A stretch of 64,000 nucleotides of DNA from Streptomyces polyasparticus (GCF_014493765.1 NZ_JACTVJ010000023.1:62001-126000), one strand, 5' to 3'. Counted from the stretch's first letter, positions 45,301-53,986 are shown. The notes: generated by a model not told the origin, from the letters alone. Program-made: numbers and translations.

Positions 45301-46094
45301 GGGCGCTCGGCGCCCAGTACACCGCGCCGACCGTGTACGAGGCGGGGAGTGTCACGCGTGACCACTGGCTGTCCGGTCCGTTCGGGCCCGCGCTCGGGGT
45401 GACCACCCTGGAGGGCCGTACGCCGGTCGCGCGCGACCGGGACCGGCTGCGCGTGGACGTGCCGATGTTCTCGGACGCGGCGGGGCACCGCAGCGAGTCG
45501 GTCGCGGCGATCGAATCCGGAGTGACCGAACTGCGGGACTCCGACGGCGAGTTGGTGGGCCGCAACGGCTATGGCGGGCGCGGTCTCTTCGACCTCCCGG
45601 CGCAGTCGGACTGGTACACCCTGAGCGCCACGGCCGAGCGGGACGACCCCTCGTGGTACCTCGGCACGAAGGTCGGCGACACCTGGAAGTTCCGCTCAGG
45701 CCGTACGTCTTCGTCGCAGGCGCTTCCGCTGCTCGACGTCCGCTACGACGTCGCGGGCCTCGACGGGGACAACTCCGTCGCCGTGGGCGAGGAGTTCGGG
45801 TTCGGGGTGTCCTTCCCCTATCAGGCGGGCTCGCGCGGTGCGCCCGTCAACCGGGTCTCGGTCGCGTACTCCACGGACGACGGCTCTACGTGGGCGGGCG
45901 CCGAGGTCTCCCGCGGCGGCAGCGGGTCCTGGAACGTGACGGTCCCGGGCGTGCCCGAGTCGCAGGTGTCCCTGCGCGTGACGGCCACCGCCACGGACGG
46001 CACCTCCGTCACGGAGACGGTGACGCGGGCGTACAAGTCGGGCTGCCCCAACGACTGGTGCTCCTACGCGCCGCCGTGGCCGGGCTGGAACTGA
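42384..46094 (+). CDS. Large secreted subtilisin-like serine protease (S8)
   Basis: A protein of 1236 aa. It has a signal peptide (RRRRSAGTVAATAVALLATGLPQAGAAP), a propeptide of about 170 residues, and an S8 catalytic domain with Asp226 (VLDSGTD), His258 (NGHGTHV), the oxyanion Asn in IAAGNAG and Ser434 (GTSMATPHV). A long beta-rich C-terminal half follows, with a PA-like segment around EKPAAVIFAGSWLDA and Ig-like repeats. A Cys pair near the end (GCPNDWC) may form a disulfide. The start has AAGGGG five bases upstream. It likely degrades extracellular protein during growth on complex substrates. A perfect terminator follows 14 bp after the stop. Confidence 0.9.
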   Translation: MARRRRSAGTVAATAVALLATGLPQAGAAPGGEGDAVNPRDFLPPATKTVTLLSGDKVSLTGSGEGLQVTAVKPGEGREHVAFSRARVEGREYVIPVDATDALAQGRLDRALFDVTTLAAEGYDDASRTTIPLIATEQTELAGAARRAAFDGLGLTARTVKKSEAAGVWRDFLEAADGTSRTARGTKLWLDGKVEASLDKSVPMTGAPEAWKSGLDGKGVQVAVLDSGTDATHPDIKDRLVAQKDFTWDEDPQDFNGHGTHVASTIVGGGQASGGRYKGVAPGAELINGKVLDGGGSGYISWILDGMQWAKDQGADIVSMSLGSDAPSDGSDPLSQAVEQLSADGGPLFVIAAGNAGRPGSVGSPGVAPSALTVGSITKQGEMSSFSSQGPVLADAGVKPEITAPGSEILAARAKGTHEDAAGNENYLSLSGTSMATPHVSGAAAILKQKHPDWDAQQLKAALVGSADPVREADVYAQGAGSVDIPAALDARVQAAPAAVSAKLQGDAAADVTREVTYRNSGTRDARLSLALDGEAPVSLSTRHLTVPAGGSAKVTVTIDADRAEPGTYGAWITARGSDGSRVRTPVGIQAEPDSATLTLAPGALRDGVSRTYTHVVWQNEKTGASDIVGFTTGSEQVTLPEGDYRLLADVWEYRETAQGVTTAMSTVSLAEHVRLDGDESVTIDVSDAKPVELGVDDPAMRVVGGGGAQGLVSDTGTGPTGMLTPIFEGDFKAYAVQSERMEGLSYFAGGTWAEPLLRATTLGDKPFDIRVTPYFYARIHWDVEGEVVDAGTGKDLDGLEIADKIVLFTPEREAPGAERTRRYQAIMAEKPAAVIFAGSWLDAEEGDNILVADDSGATLLRQRLADGPLRMEIVGKRNSEDVYFTFHHSEDGVPGGARWTDRKQDLAAVAHSQRTTGYPNDPKGVYGWVTYEGVVLAQQQLVVRAPHRFTGHYTPGLPWTTATFEYASDEAGALGAQYTAPTVYEAGSVTRDHWLSGPFGPALGVTTLEGRTPVARDRDRLRVDVPMFSDAAGHRSESVAAIESGVTELRDSDGELVGRNGYGGRGLFDLPAQSDWYTLSATAERDDPSWYLGTKVGDTWKFRSGRTSSSQALPLLDVRYDVAGLDGDNSVAVGEEFGFGVSFPYQAGSRGAPVNRVSVAYSTDDGSTWAGAEVSRGGSGSWNVTVPGVPESQVSLRVTATATDGTSVTETVTRAYKSGCPNDWCSYAPPWPGWN

Positions 46095-46107
46095 CCTCAC
46101 CATGACC

Positions 46108-46143
46108 GAGGGGCGCCTCCCGGATCTCCGGGAGGCGCCCCTC
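46108..46143. terminator. Perfect 16-bp stem terminator
   Basis: GAGGGGCGCCTCCCGG (46108-46123) pairs exactly with CCGGGAGGCGCCCCTC (46128-46143) around an ATCT loop, between the convergent subtilase and NmrA-like genes. Confidence 0.9.
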
Positions 46144-46154
46144 ACGCAGGTGCC

Positions 46155-46976
46155 TCAGGCGCGGAAGGCGTCCGCGTGCTCCGCCGCCCACTCGGTGAAG
46201 GTCCGGGCCGGGCGGCCCGTGACCCGCTGGACCACGTCCGTGACGGTCCGCCCCTCCACGGGCGTGTCCCCGTACACCGTCACCAGGAACTCGATGGTCT
46301 CCGCCGGCAGCCCCTGCGCGGCCCAGCGCTCCCGCGCCTCGGCCTCGCTCAGCTCCACCAGTTCGATGGCGCGCCCCCGGGCCGCCGCGAGGGCGGACAC
46401 CTTGTCCTGCAGGGTGAGGACTTCGGGCCCGGTGACGACATACGTCTGGCCGGCGTGCCCGGGCGAGACCAGCGCCTCGGCCGCCACCGCGCCGATGTCC
46501 GCCTCGTGCACCATCGCGCTGAGCCGGCCCACGAAGGGCTCGTGGACCTGGCCGGTGGTGCGGATGGCGTCCGCCCACACCAGGGCGTTGGACATGAACT
46601 CGACCGGCATCACGACCGTCCAGTCGATGCCGGAGGCCTTGATGGTCTCCTCCAGCGGGGTCGGCCCGCCGCCGTGCAGCACCGTGATCCGCCGCACCCC
46701 CGCCTTCTCGGCGAGCGCCACGATCTGCGGACCGGTCTGCAGCGGGGCGTACGCGGCGCCGCCGAAAGTGATCAGGTGCACCCCGGTGACGCCCTCGAAG
46801 GCCGGGCCCAGGCTGTCCGGATCGGTGAGGTCGCCGCGTACGACCTCGACCCCCTCCGGAAAGGACACGCGCGCGGGGTCCCGGGTCAGCGCGCGGACCG
46901 GCACTCCCTTCGACAGCAGCTGCTCGACGATCCGACGGCCCACGGCACCGCTGGCTCCGGCGACAAGAAAGGTCAT
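46155..46976 (-). CDS. NmrA-like NAD(P)-binding oxidoreductase/regulator
   Basis: A protein of 273 aa. The atypical SDR fold begins with the dinucleotide motif LVAGASGAVGRRIV; RALTRDPAR and VVRGDLTDPDSL follow, as in NmrA/quinone-oxidoreductase-like proteins. There is no YxxxK, which is common in this group, so it may sense redox cofactors rather than catalyse. The start at ATG 46976 has GAAGGAG eight bases upstream. A palindrome of the type bound by HxlR-family regulators lies 50 bp upstream, but no regulator gene is adjacent. Confidence 0.82.
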   Translation of the reverse strand: MTFLVAGASGAVGRRIVEQLLSKGVPVRALTRDPARVSFPEGVEVVRGDLTDPDSLGPAFEGVTGVHLITFGGAAYAPLQTGPQIVALAEKAGVRRITVLHGGGPTPLEETIKASGIDWTVVMPVEFMSNALVWADAIRTTGQVHEPFVGRLSAMVHEADIGAVAAEALVSPGHAGQTYVVTGPEVLTLQDKVSALAAARGRAIELVELSEAEARERWAAQGLPAETIEFLVTVYGDTPVEGRTVTDVVQRVTGRPARTFTEWAAEHADAFRA

Positions 46977-47025
46977 GGTCCGAGCTCCTTCGTTTGGCTG
47001 ATGAGACCACCGTAGAACCCGTTGC

Positions 47026-47040
47026 GGACAACTTCTGTCC
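47026..47040. promoter_or_regulatory. Candidate HxlR-type operator
   Basis: GGACA-ACTTC-TGTCC is a perfect 5-bp-arm inverted repeat 50 bp upstream of the NmrA-like start. GGACA-N5-TGTCC-like palindromes precede many redox-responsive NmrA/SDR genes controlled by HxlR-family proteins. No promoter hexamers could be assigned with confidence. Confidence 0.4.
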
Positions 47041-47131
47041 TAGTTCCGATGGCTTGCGGAGACGGAATCCGGACTCCTTCGAGGGTCCGTTTCAGGCCGG
47101 TGCGACGCGGCCCGAACACGGACCCTCTCGC

Positions 47132-48154
47132 TCAATCCGTGGCTGCGGGGTGGGGCACAGCCACCGCGGCAGGCCCGGAACCGTGGCTCTCGTAGAACCG
47201 CCGCACCCGGGCAGCCACTTCGGCCGGCGCTCCCACCTGGTCCAGCCCGAGCAGCGCCGCCCCCAGAACCGGCCGGGCCGTGACGACATGGGCCCGGGCC
47301 AGCGGAGCCGCCGCGGCCAGACGTTCCCGTATCCCCGTGTCCAGCAGGGGGTGCCGGGCCGCCAGCACGCTCCCGCCCAGCACCACGGGTACCGGCGTGG
47401 ACAGCAGGTCGAGGCGGCGCAGGGCCACCTTCACCATCGCGAGGACCTCGTCGGCCAGGTGGTCCACGATCGACCGGGCCACCGCATCGCCCGCAGCCGC
47501 CGTCGCGAAGAGCACCGGCGTCAGCTCATGCCGGCGCGCCATCGGGATCCGGTCCAGATGCAGCGCCTCGATCAGCGCGTACATGGTCGGAAGGCCGAAG
47601 TGCCCGGGCAGCGTGCGGGCCAGGTCCGTGGGGTCGCCCCGGCCGTCCTCGGCGCGGGCAGCGAACCACAGGGCCTCCTCCGCGAGGCCCCAGCCGCCGC
47701 CCCAGTCACCGGAGATACGGCCGATCGCGGGGAAGCGGGCGGTGCGGCCGTCCGGGGTCATGCCCACGCAGTTCATGCCCGCGCCGCAGACCACCGCGAC
47801 CCCGAGCGGCTGGTCCACGCCCGCCCGCAGGATCGCGAAGGTGTCGTTGCGGACCGCGGCCGCGTCTCCCCAGCCGCGCGCGGCGACGGCGGTGGTCAAC
47901 TCCCTTTCCTCGACCGGGAGATCGGCGTTGGCCAGACAGGCCGAGACCAGTGACACCGATGTCACGCCGGCCGCGTCCAGGGCCTTGGCGACCGGCACGG
48001 ACAGGGCGTCCATGGCGGCCTCGACGCCCACCCGGGGCGGCTGGAACCCTCCGCCGCGTGCGGTTCCGAGGACCGTGCCGTCCTCGCCGACCACCGCGAC
48101 ATCGGTCTTGCTGTTGCCCGCGTCGATCGCGAGCACACTTGCCGTCACGCCCAC
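47132..48154 (-). CDS. csnK: N-acetylglucosamine/glucosamine kinase-like protein (CsnK)
   Basis: A protein of 340 aa of the BadF/BadG ATPase fold: the phosphate-1 motif LAIDAGNSKTDVAVV at the N-terminus, VVCGAGMNCVG, and the adenosine motif VVLGGSVLAAR near the C-terminus. It probably phosphorylates amino sugars released from imported chito-oligosaccharides. The GTG at 48154 is preferred because GGGAG lies 8 bp upstream, although a GTG at 48148 would give a neat four-base overlap with the stop of csnH. It is the last gene of the csn operon. Confidence 0.82.
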   Translation of the reverse strand: MGVTASVLAIDAGNSKTDVAVVGEDGTVLGTARGGGFQPPRVGVEAAMDALSVPVAKALDAAGVTSVSLVSACLANADLPVEERELTTAVAARGWGDAAAVRNDTFAILRAGVDQPLGVAVVCGAGMNCVGMTPDGRTARFPAIGRISGDWGGGWGLAEEALWFAARAEDGRGDPTDLARTLPGHFGLPTMYALIEALHLDRIPMARRHELTPVLFATAAAGDAVARSIVDHLADEVLAMVKVALRRLDLLSTPVPVVLGGSVLAARHPLLDTGIRERLAAAAPLARAHVVTARPVLGAALLGLDQVGAPAEVAARVRRFYESHGSGPAAVAVPHPAATD

Positions 48155-49410
48155 GCGAGGTGCTCCCGGTTGTGTGCGATCAGCCGGTCCGTGAGGCCTT
48201 CGGCCGCGTCGTACTGGCCGATGAGGGGGTGCGCGAGGAGCGCCTTGAACACCCGGTCGCGGCCGCCGTGCAGCGCGGCTTCGAGCGCCAGGTCCTCGTA
48301 CGCCGTCACATGTGAGATCAGACCCGAGTACAGGGGGTCGAGAGCGGGCACGGCCAGGGGCGTCGCGCCGTCGCGGCCCACCCGGGCCTGCACCTCGATC
48401 ACCGCGTCGTCCGGCAGGAAGGGCAGCGTCCCGTTGTTGTACGTGTTGACCACCTGGTGCGGCGAACCGCCGCCGCCGAGCAGCGAGGCCGCGAGGTCCA
48501 CGGCCGCCTCCGAGTAGTACGCGCCGCCGCGCTTGGCGAGCAGCTCCGGCTTCTCGTCGAGGGCCGGGTCGCCGTACATGGCGAGCAACTGCTTCTCCAT
48601 CTCCGCGACTTCGGCCGCGCGGGACGGCTTCGTGCCGAGCTCCCGTACGACCTCGTCGTGCGCGTAGAAGTAGCGCAGGTAGTACGAGGGCACGACGCCG
48701 AGCCGGTCGAGGACGGTGCGCGGCAGCTTCAGCATGTCCGCGAGCTCGTCGCCGCCCTCGGCCAGGATCTTCGGCAGCACGTTCTCACCGTCGGGGCCGC
48801 CGATGCGGACACCGAACTCCCAGGTGAGGTGGTTCAGGCCCACGTGGTCCAGATGGATCTGGGAGGGGGAGACGCCGAGCGCCGAGGCCCAGCGGCGCTG
48901 GAAGCCGATCGCCACATTGCACAGGCCGACGGCCTTGTGCCCGGCCTGGAGCAGGGCGCGGGTCACGATCCCCACCGGGTTGGTGAAGTCGATGATCCAG
49001 GCGTCCGGGTTCGTACGGCGCACGCGCTCGGCGATGTCGAGCACCACCGGCACCGTCCGCAGCGCCTTCGCGAGGCCGCCGGCGCCGGTGGTCTCCTGGC
49101 CCACACAGCCGCATTCGAGCGGCCAGGTCTCGTCCTGGTTGCGCGCGGCCTGGCCGCCGACGCGCAGCTGGAGCAGGACGGCGTCCGCTCCCTCCACGCC
49201 CGCGTCCAGGTCGGAGGTGGTGACGATGCGGCCGGGGTGCCCCTGCTTGGCGAAGATCCGGCGGGCCAGACCTCCGACGAGCTCCAGACGGTCGGCCGCG
49301 GGATCGACGAGCACGAGCTCCTCGATGGGCAGGACGTCCCGCAACCGGGCGAACCCGTCGATGAGTTCGGGGGTGTACGTGGAGCCGCCCCCCACTACTG
49401 CGAGCTTCAC
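48145..49410 (-). CDS. csnH: GH4-family glycosidase (6-phospho-beta-glucosidase-like, CsnH)
   Basis: A protein of 421 aa with GH4 features: the NAD-binding N-terminus KLAVVGGGSTYTPELIDGF, DFTNPVGIVTRAL, the metal-ligand Cys in LCNVAIG, and DHVGLNHLTW with the metal-binding His. GH4 enzymes cleave by NAD-dependent oxidation/elimination and need a divalent metal. In this operon the substrate is presumably a chitosan-derived disaccharide, perhaps phosphorylated by CsnK. The start is GTG 49410, five bases after the csnG stop, with AAAGG upstream. Confidence 0.87.
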   Translation of the reverse strand: MKLAVVGGGSTYTPELIDGFARLRDVLPIEELVLVDPAADRLELVGGLARRIFAKQGHPGRIVTTSDLDAGVEGADAVLLQLRVGGQAARNQDETWPLECGCVGQETTGAGGLAKALRTVPVVLDIAERVRRTNPDAWIIDFTNPVGIVTRALLQAGHKAVGLCNVAIGFQRRWASALGVSPSQIHLDHVGLNHLTWEFGVRIGGPDGENVLPKILAEGGDELADMLKLPRTVLDRLGVVPSYYLRYFYAHDEVVRELGTKPSRAAEVAEMEKQLLAMYGDPALDEKPELLAKRGGAYYSEAAVDLAASLLGGGGSPHQVVNTYNNGTLPFLPDDAVIEVQARVGRDGATPLAVPALDPLYSGLISHVTAYEDLALEAALHGGRDRVFKALLAHPLIGQYDAAEGLTDRLIAHNREHLAWA

Positions 49411-49415
49411 GGTGC

Positions 49416-50321
49416 TCAGCCTTTCACTCCGGTGAGGGTGACACCCTCGACGAATGCCTTCTGGGCGAAGAAGAAGAGGAAGATCACGGGTGCCATGACG
49501 AGAACGGTCGCCGCCATGGTGAGGTTCCAGTCGGTCTGGTGGGCGCCCTTGAAGGACTCCAGGCCGTAACTGAGGGTCCAGGCCGCCGGGTTCTCCGAGG
49601 CGTAGATCTGCGGCCCGAAGTAGTCGTTCCACGAGTAGAAGAAGTGGAACAGGGCGGCGGCCGAGATGGCCGGCCTGCACATCGGGACCACGACGCGGAT
49701 CAGCGTACGGAACTCGCCGCAGCCGTCGATCTTCGCGGCCTCCGTGTATTCACGGGGGATCGTGAGCAGGAACTGGCGGAGCAGGAAGATCGTGAAGGCG
49801 TTGCCGAAGCCCATCGGGATGATCAGCGGCCACAGGGTGCCGGCCAGATCGAACTGCTTGGCCCAGAACAGGTACATCGGCACGATGACCACCTGCGGCG
49901 GCAGCATCATCGCCGCGATCACGGCCATCATCATCAGATTGCGGCCGCGGAAGCGGAACTTGGCGAGCGCGTACGCCACCGGCAGGCTGCTGCAGATCGC
50001 GAGCAGCGTGCCGAGACCCGCGTACAGGAGGGTGTTCTTCCACCAGGTCAAAAAGCCCGGTGTCTCCCAGACCGTGCCGAAGTTGCCCCACTCCCAGGTC
50101 TTCGGCCACAGGTCGCGGGTGAGCGCCTGGTCGTCGCTCATCACCGCGGTCAGGAACACGAAGACGAACGGGAGCAGGAAGAACAGCCCGGCGGCGATCG
50201 CGAGCGAGTGCACGGCGACCCACTCAAGTGCCGCTTTCCGCCTGGCTTTCCGGCCGGCCGATGTATCGATACGGGGAGCGGGCGCCGGTGCCTGCACAGG
50301 GGCGAGCGTGGTGTCGGTCAT
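49416..50321 (-). CDS. csnG: Sugar ABC transporter permease (MalG type, CsnG)
   Basis: A protein of 301 aa with six predicted membrane helices and the EAA loop in EYTEAAKIDGCGEFRTLIRV, which contacts the ATPase. The N-terminus is a Pro/Ala-rich cytoplasmic stretch. It forms the inner-membrane channel with CsnF. The operon has no ATPase gene, as is usual for Streptomyces sugar transporters that share the MsiK ATPase. ATG 50321; its stop is followed after five bases by csnH. Confidence 0.88.
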   Translation of the reverse strand: MTDTTLAPVQAPAPAPRIDTSAGRKARRKAALEWVAVHSLAIAAGLFFLLPFVFVFLTAVMSDDQALTRDLWPKTWEWGNFGTVWETPGFLTWWKNTLLYAGLGTLLAICSSLPVAYALAKFRFRGRNLMMMAVIAAMMLPPQVVIVPMYLFWAKQFDLAGTLWPLIIPMGFGNAFTIFLLRQFLLTIPREYTEAAKIDGCGEFRTLIRVVVPMCRPAISAAALFHFFYSWNDYFGPQIYASENPAAWTLSYGLESFKGAHQTDWNLTMAATVLVMAPVIFLFFFAQKAFVEGVTLTGVKG

Positions 50322-50322
50322 C

Positions 50323-51270
50323 TCAGTCCTCCGCCGAGAGGAAGCCGCTGCGCCGGCGCATCAGGAGCGCCGTGAACGCCATGGCGAGCACGAAGAGCAC
50401 CAGGGCCACCACACAGGCCGCGCCCGTGTCGAAGCGCTGGAAGCCCAGGTTGTAGATCACCTGCGGCACCGTGAGCGTGGACTTGTCGGGATAGCCGGGC
50501 TCGAACTGCTGGCCCGAGCCGCCGATCACACCGCTCGCCACCTTCGCCGCGACCAGCGGCTCCGTGTAGTACTGCATCGTCGCGATCACGCCTGTGACCA
50601 CGGAGAACAGCACGATCGGCGAGATGTTCGGCAGCGTCACGTAGCGGAACCGGTGCCAGGCCTTCGCCCCGTCCAGATCCGCCGCCTCGTACTGCTCCTT
50701 CGGTACGTCGAGGAGCGCGGCCATGAAGATGACCATGAGGTCGCCGATGCACCACAGGGCGAGGATGGTCAGCGAAGGCTTCGACCAGGACGCGTCGTTG
50801 AACCACTGCGGGCCCTCGATCCCGATCGTGTCGAGCAGGGTGTTGACCGGTCCCGTACCCGGGTTGAGCAGGAAGACGAAGGACATCGTCGCCGCCACCG
50901 GGGGAGCGAGGAACGGCAGGAAGAACAGGGTGCGGAAGAAGCCCGCGCCCGTCTTGATCTTCGTGATCAGCAGGCCGATGCCCAAGCCGAAGACCACGCG
51001 CAGCGACACCATGACGACCATCAGCCAGAAGGTGTTGCGCAGGGCCGGCCAGAAGAACGGGTTGTCCTGGAAGACATACGCCCAGTTCTTCAGGCCCACC
51101 CAGGTCGGGGCCGTGAAGCCGTCGTACTTCATGAAGGAGAAGTAGACGGTGGACAGGAGCGGGTAGAGGAAGAAGACCGACAGGCCGATCAGCCACGGGG
51201 AGAGGAAACCGAGGGTACGAAGCGCCGCCTTGCGACGCTTCGCCCTCAGCCCGTACGGGACGGTGCTCAT
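50323..51270 (-). CDS. csnF: Sugar ABC transporter permease (MalF type, CsnF)
   Basis: A protein of 315 aa, six membrane helices (the first around LGFLSPWLIGLSVFFLYPLL) and the EAA motif EQYEAADLDGAKAWHRFRYVTLP. Partner of CsnG and CsnE. It starts at ATG 51270, five bases after the csnE stop, and ends one base before csnG. Confidence 0.88.
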   Translation of the reverse strand: MSTVPYGLRAKRRKAALRTLGFLSPWLIGLSVFFLYPLLSTVYFSFMKYDGFTAPTWVGLKNWAYVFQDNPFFWPALRNTFWLMVVMVSLRVVFGLGIGLLITKIKTGAGFFRTLFFLPFLAPPVAATMSFVFLLNPGTGPVNTLLDTIGIEGPQWFNDASWSKPSLTILALWCIGDLMVIFMAALLDVPKEQYEAADLDGAKAWHRFRYVTLPNISPIVLFSVVTGVIATMQYYTEPLVAAKVASGVIGGSGQQFEPGYPDKSTLTVPQVIYNLGFQRFDTGAACVVALVLFVLAMAFTALLMRRRSGFLSAED

Positions 51271-51275
51271 CTGCC

Positions 51276-52610
51276 TCAGCCGGCCTGCTCGTTGTCCTTG
51301 TCGACCTGCTGGTCGTTCTTCTTCAACAGCGCGTCGATGTCCTTCTCCGCGCCCTTCTCGTACTTGAGGGCGTAGTCCTGCAGCGTCAGGAGGAACGCGC
51401 CGCCGTTCACGGACGAGGGGGCGTGCGAGGACTTGGGGTGCTGGGCGATGTCGACGAACGTGCGGTAGACCGGGTCGCTGTTCAGCTTCGGCGACTTGAT
51501 GGCCTCCTGCGTGGAGGGCACGTTGTGGATCGCGTTGGCGAAGGAGACCACCGCTTCGGTGTCCGTGGACAGGTACTTCACCAGCTCCCAGGCGGCGTTC
51601 TTCTTCGCGCTGGTGTTGGCGATGCCCAGGATCGTGCCCGAGAGGTAGCCCTTGCCGTAGTCCTCGACCTGGTCGTCGGGGACCGGGAAGGGCGCCGCGC
51701 CGACCTCGAAGTCGAGCCCCGCGTCGGCGGCCATCTTGCCGCGCCACTCACCGTCCAGCTGCATGGCGACCTGGCCGGTGTGGAACGGGTGCTTGGGACC
51801 CCACTCGTCGCCGAGGGACGTACGGAACTTGTTGAGCTTCGCGGCGCCGCCCAGGTCGTCGACCAGGTTCTTCTGCCACTTCAGCATGTTCTTGACGGCC
51901 GGGTCCTTGGCGGTGTTGGACTTGCCCGCGCCGTCCAGGTACTGCACGCCGAACTGCGAACCGTAGTGCTCGACCGTGGTCTCGTAACCGAGATAGCTGG
52001 GCATGAAGCCGAGCCGCTCGAAGCCGTCGCCCTTGGTCTTCGTGAGCTTCTTGACGACCTTGTCGAACTCGGAGAGCGTCTTGGGCGGCTCGGTGATGCC
52101 GGCCTCCTTGAACGCGTCCTTGTTGTAGTAGAGGCCGTACGCGTCACCGAGCAGCGGCACCGCGCAGCGCTTGCCGTTGTGCTCGGTGTACTTGGCCATC
52201 TGCGGCAGGAAGGTCTTCGCCGGGTCGATCTTCGCCTTGTCGAGGAAGGGCTTCAGATCGGCGAAGGCGTTGGAGGAGCAGAAGCGGCCGACGTTGTCCG
52301 TGGTGAAGGACGAGACGACGTCCGGGGCGTTCGAACCACCGGCCCTGAGCGCCTGGTTGATCTTGTCGTCGGTCAGTCCCTTGACGACCTTGACCTTGAT
52401 GTTGGGGTGCGCCTTCTCGAAGGCCTTCACATTCGCGGCGATCGCCTCGACCTCGCTGGGGGCGGACCAGCCGTGCCAGAAGGTCAGCGTGGTCTTGGCG
52501 TTCGGGTCGTCGCTCGCGCCGTCCTCGGTGGCGCCGACGCAGGACGTGGCGAGCAGCGATATCGCGGCAGCGGCTATGGCTGCGGCGCTGATGCGGCGGT
52601 TTCTGGGCAT
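51276..52610 (-). CDS. csnE: Chito-oligosaccharide-binding lipoprotein (CsnE)
   Basis: A protein of 444 aa. The lipoprotein signal peptide ends in LLATSC (lipidated Cys24). The mature part is a group 1 sugar-binding protein: LTFWHGWSAPSEVEAI near the N-terminus, APDVVSSFTTDNV, HTGQVAMQLDGEWRG and AAWELVKYLS. It delivers sugar to CsnFG. GGGGAG is eight bases upstream of ATG 52610. The 100 bp gap to csnR contains no operator copy, which fits transcription from the csnR promoter. Confidence 0.88.
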   Translation of the reverse strand: MPRNRRISAAAIAAAAISLLATSCVGATEDGASDDPNAKTTLTFWHGWSAPSEVEAIAANVKAFEKAHPNIKVKVVKGLTDDKINQALRAGGSNAPDVVSSFTTDNVGRFCSSNAFADLKPFLDKAKIDPAKTFLPQMAKYTEHNGKRCAVPLLGDAYGLYYNKDAFKEAGITEPPKTLSEFDKVVKKLTKTKGDGFERLGFMPSYLGYETTVEHYGSQFGVQYLDGAGKSNTAKDPAVKNMLKWQKNLVDDLGGAAKLNKFRTSLGDEWGPKHPFHTGQVAMQLDGEWRGKMAADAGLDFEVGAAPFPVPDDQVEDYGKGYLSGTILGIANTSAKKNAAWELVKYLSTDTEAVVSFANAIHNVPSTQEAIKSPKLNSDPVYRTFVDIAQHPKSSHAPSSVNGGAFLLTLQDYALKYEKGAEKDIDALLKKNDQQVDKDNEQAG

Positions 52611-52710
52611 GGCGGTGTCTCCCCGGGCAGGGCTGGGTGTGCCGGATGTGGGTGTGTGGGGTGCTGGAGCTACTAGGGCGTGCTCAGGGGCACGTGGGGC
52701 TGCAGTGGGG

Positions 52711-53931
52711 TCAGCGCGAGGTGTCGAAGACCTCGTCGCGGGTGTCGGCGAGTGCGCTCTCCAACGCCCCGCGCAGTACGGGATGGTGCTGTACCTCGCC
52801 GAGCACGAGCTGTGGCCGCGATGCGGCCAGCTCGGCGAGTTCGGCCTGGATGAGCGCGCGCAGCGCCTCTCCGCCGGCGGTCATGACGCCGCCGGACAGG
52901 ACGATGAGTTCGGGGTCGAGCACGGCCACGACCGAGGACAGACCGGTGGCGATCCGGTGCGCCGTCTGGTGGAGCAGTTCGGCGTGGCGGGGATCGGTGG
53001 GGTCGGCGGACGCGCGGGTCAGGAGCTCGGCGGCGGCCTGTGCGTGCGGGGTGCGTTCCGAAGTGCCGGTGATACCGAGGGATTTGGCGATACGGGGGAC
53101 GGCCTGCGCACCGGCCAGCTCCTGGTAGCCGCCACTGCCGGTCTTGGCGACCTGGCGGACCAGGGGTGTGCCGGGCACGGGCAGGAAGCCCAGTTCGCCG
53201 GCGCCGCCGGTCCAGCCGCGGTGCAGGCGGCCGTTGATGACGAGGGCGGCACCGATGCCCTCCTCGTTCCACAGGAGCACGAAGTTCTCGTGCTCCTGTG
53301 CCGCGCCGAGGCGCTGCTCGGCCACGGCGGCGAGGTTGACGTCGTTCTCGTACTCGACGGGCATCGGCAGCGCGGCCGCGAGCTCGTCGAGGAGGTCGGG
53401 GGAGTGCCAGCCGGGCAGGTGGTGCGCATAGCGCAGCCGGCCGGTGTTGGGGTCGAAGGCGCCGGGGGTGCCGATGACGACGCGGTGCACATCGGTGCGG
53501 GCGAGGCCGGCGGCCTTGACGGCGCCGTCGAGGGCCTCGAGCACCTGCTGCCGTACGCCGCCCGCTTCGGCGCGGCCGGCGCGGCCGGGGGTGGGCAGCT
53601 CGAACCGGCCGACGGTGGTGCCGGTCAGGTCGGCGACGCCGGCGAGGATGCGGGCGGGGGTGACGTCGAGTCCGGCGACGTGGGCGGCTCCCGCGTTCAC
53701 CGCGTACAGCTGGGCGCTGGGGCCCGGGCGGCCCTCGCTCGTGCCGGTCTGCACGACGAGGCCGGAAGCTTCGAGCCGCGCGAGGAGCTGCGAGGCGGTG
53801 GGCTTGGACAGACCGGTGAGCTTGCCGATCTTCGTCCGCGAGAGGGGGCCGTGCCGGAGCAGCAGGTCGAGCGCGGCGCGGTCGTTCATCGCCCGCAGCA
53901 CGCGCGGCGTACCCGGTGTGGTCCCGGCCAT
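52711..53931 (-). CDS. csnR: ROK-family repressor of the chitosan-oligosaccharide operon (CsnR)
   Basis: A protein of 406 aa. A winged HTH at the N-terminus (GPLSRTKIGKLTGLSKPTASQLLARLEASGLV) is fused to a ROK sugar-kinase-like domain. That domain has ENDVNLAA and a second phosphate motif near LVINGRLHRGWTGGAGELG, but the third Cys of the canonical ROK zinc site (CxCGxxGC) is not evident, as in several ROK regulators. It represses the operon until chitosan-derived sugars bind. The start at ATG 53931 has GAGGGGG close upstream; 53958 is an alternative. The gene order R-E-F-G-H-K matches the csn locus of S. coelicolor/S. lividans. Confidence 0.87.
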   Translation of the reverse strand: MAGTTPGTPRVLRAMNDRAALDLLLRHGPLSRTKIGKLTGLSKPTASQLLARLEASGLVVQTGTSEGRPGPSAQLYAVNAGAAHVAGLDVTPARILAGVADLTGTTVGRFELPTPGRAGRAEAGGVRQQVLEALDGAVKAAGLARTDVHRVVIGTPGAFDPNTGRLRYAHHLPGWHSPDLLDELAAALPMPVEYENDVNLAAVAEQRLGAAQEHENFVLLWNEEGIGAALVINGRLHRGWTGGAGELGFLPVPGTPLVRQVAKTGSGGYQELAGAQAVPRIAKSLGITGTSERTPHAQAAAELLTRASADPTDPRHAELLHQTAHRIATGLSSVVAVLDPELIVLSGGVMTAGGEALRALIQAELAELAASRPQLVLGEVQHHPVLRGALESALADTRDEVFDTSR

Positions 53932-53986
53932 GGTGCCCCCTCGTACGACCCTGCTCACGACGCCCGGGAACGCTACCCGGCTGTCT

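Noticed and set aside
42150-45488. Long open frame on the minus strand (about 1100 codons) opposite the subtilase
   Set aside because: It mirrors the codon bias of the true gene, is Arg/Gly/His-rich without motifs and has no ribosome binding site. The subtilase on the plus strand has signal peptide and catalytic triad.
49539-51375. Plus-strand frames opposite csnF/csnG
   Set aside because: Antisense shadows of membrane-protein codons; the minus strand has EAA motifs and tight operon spacing.
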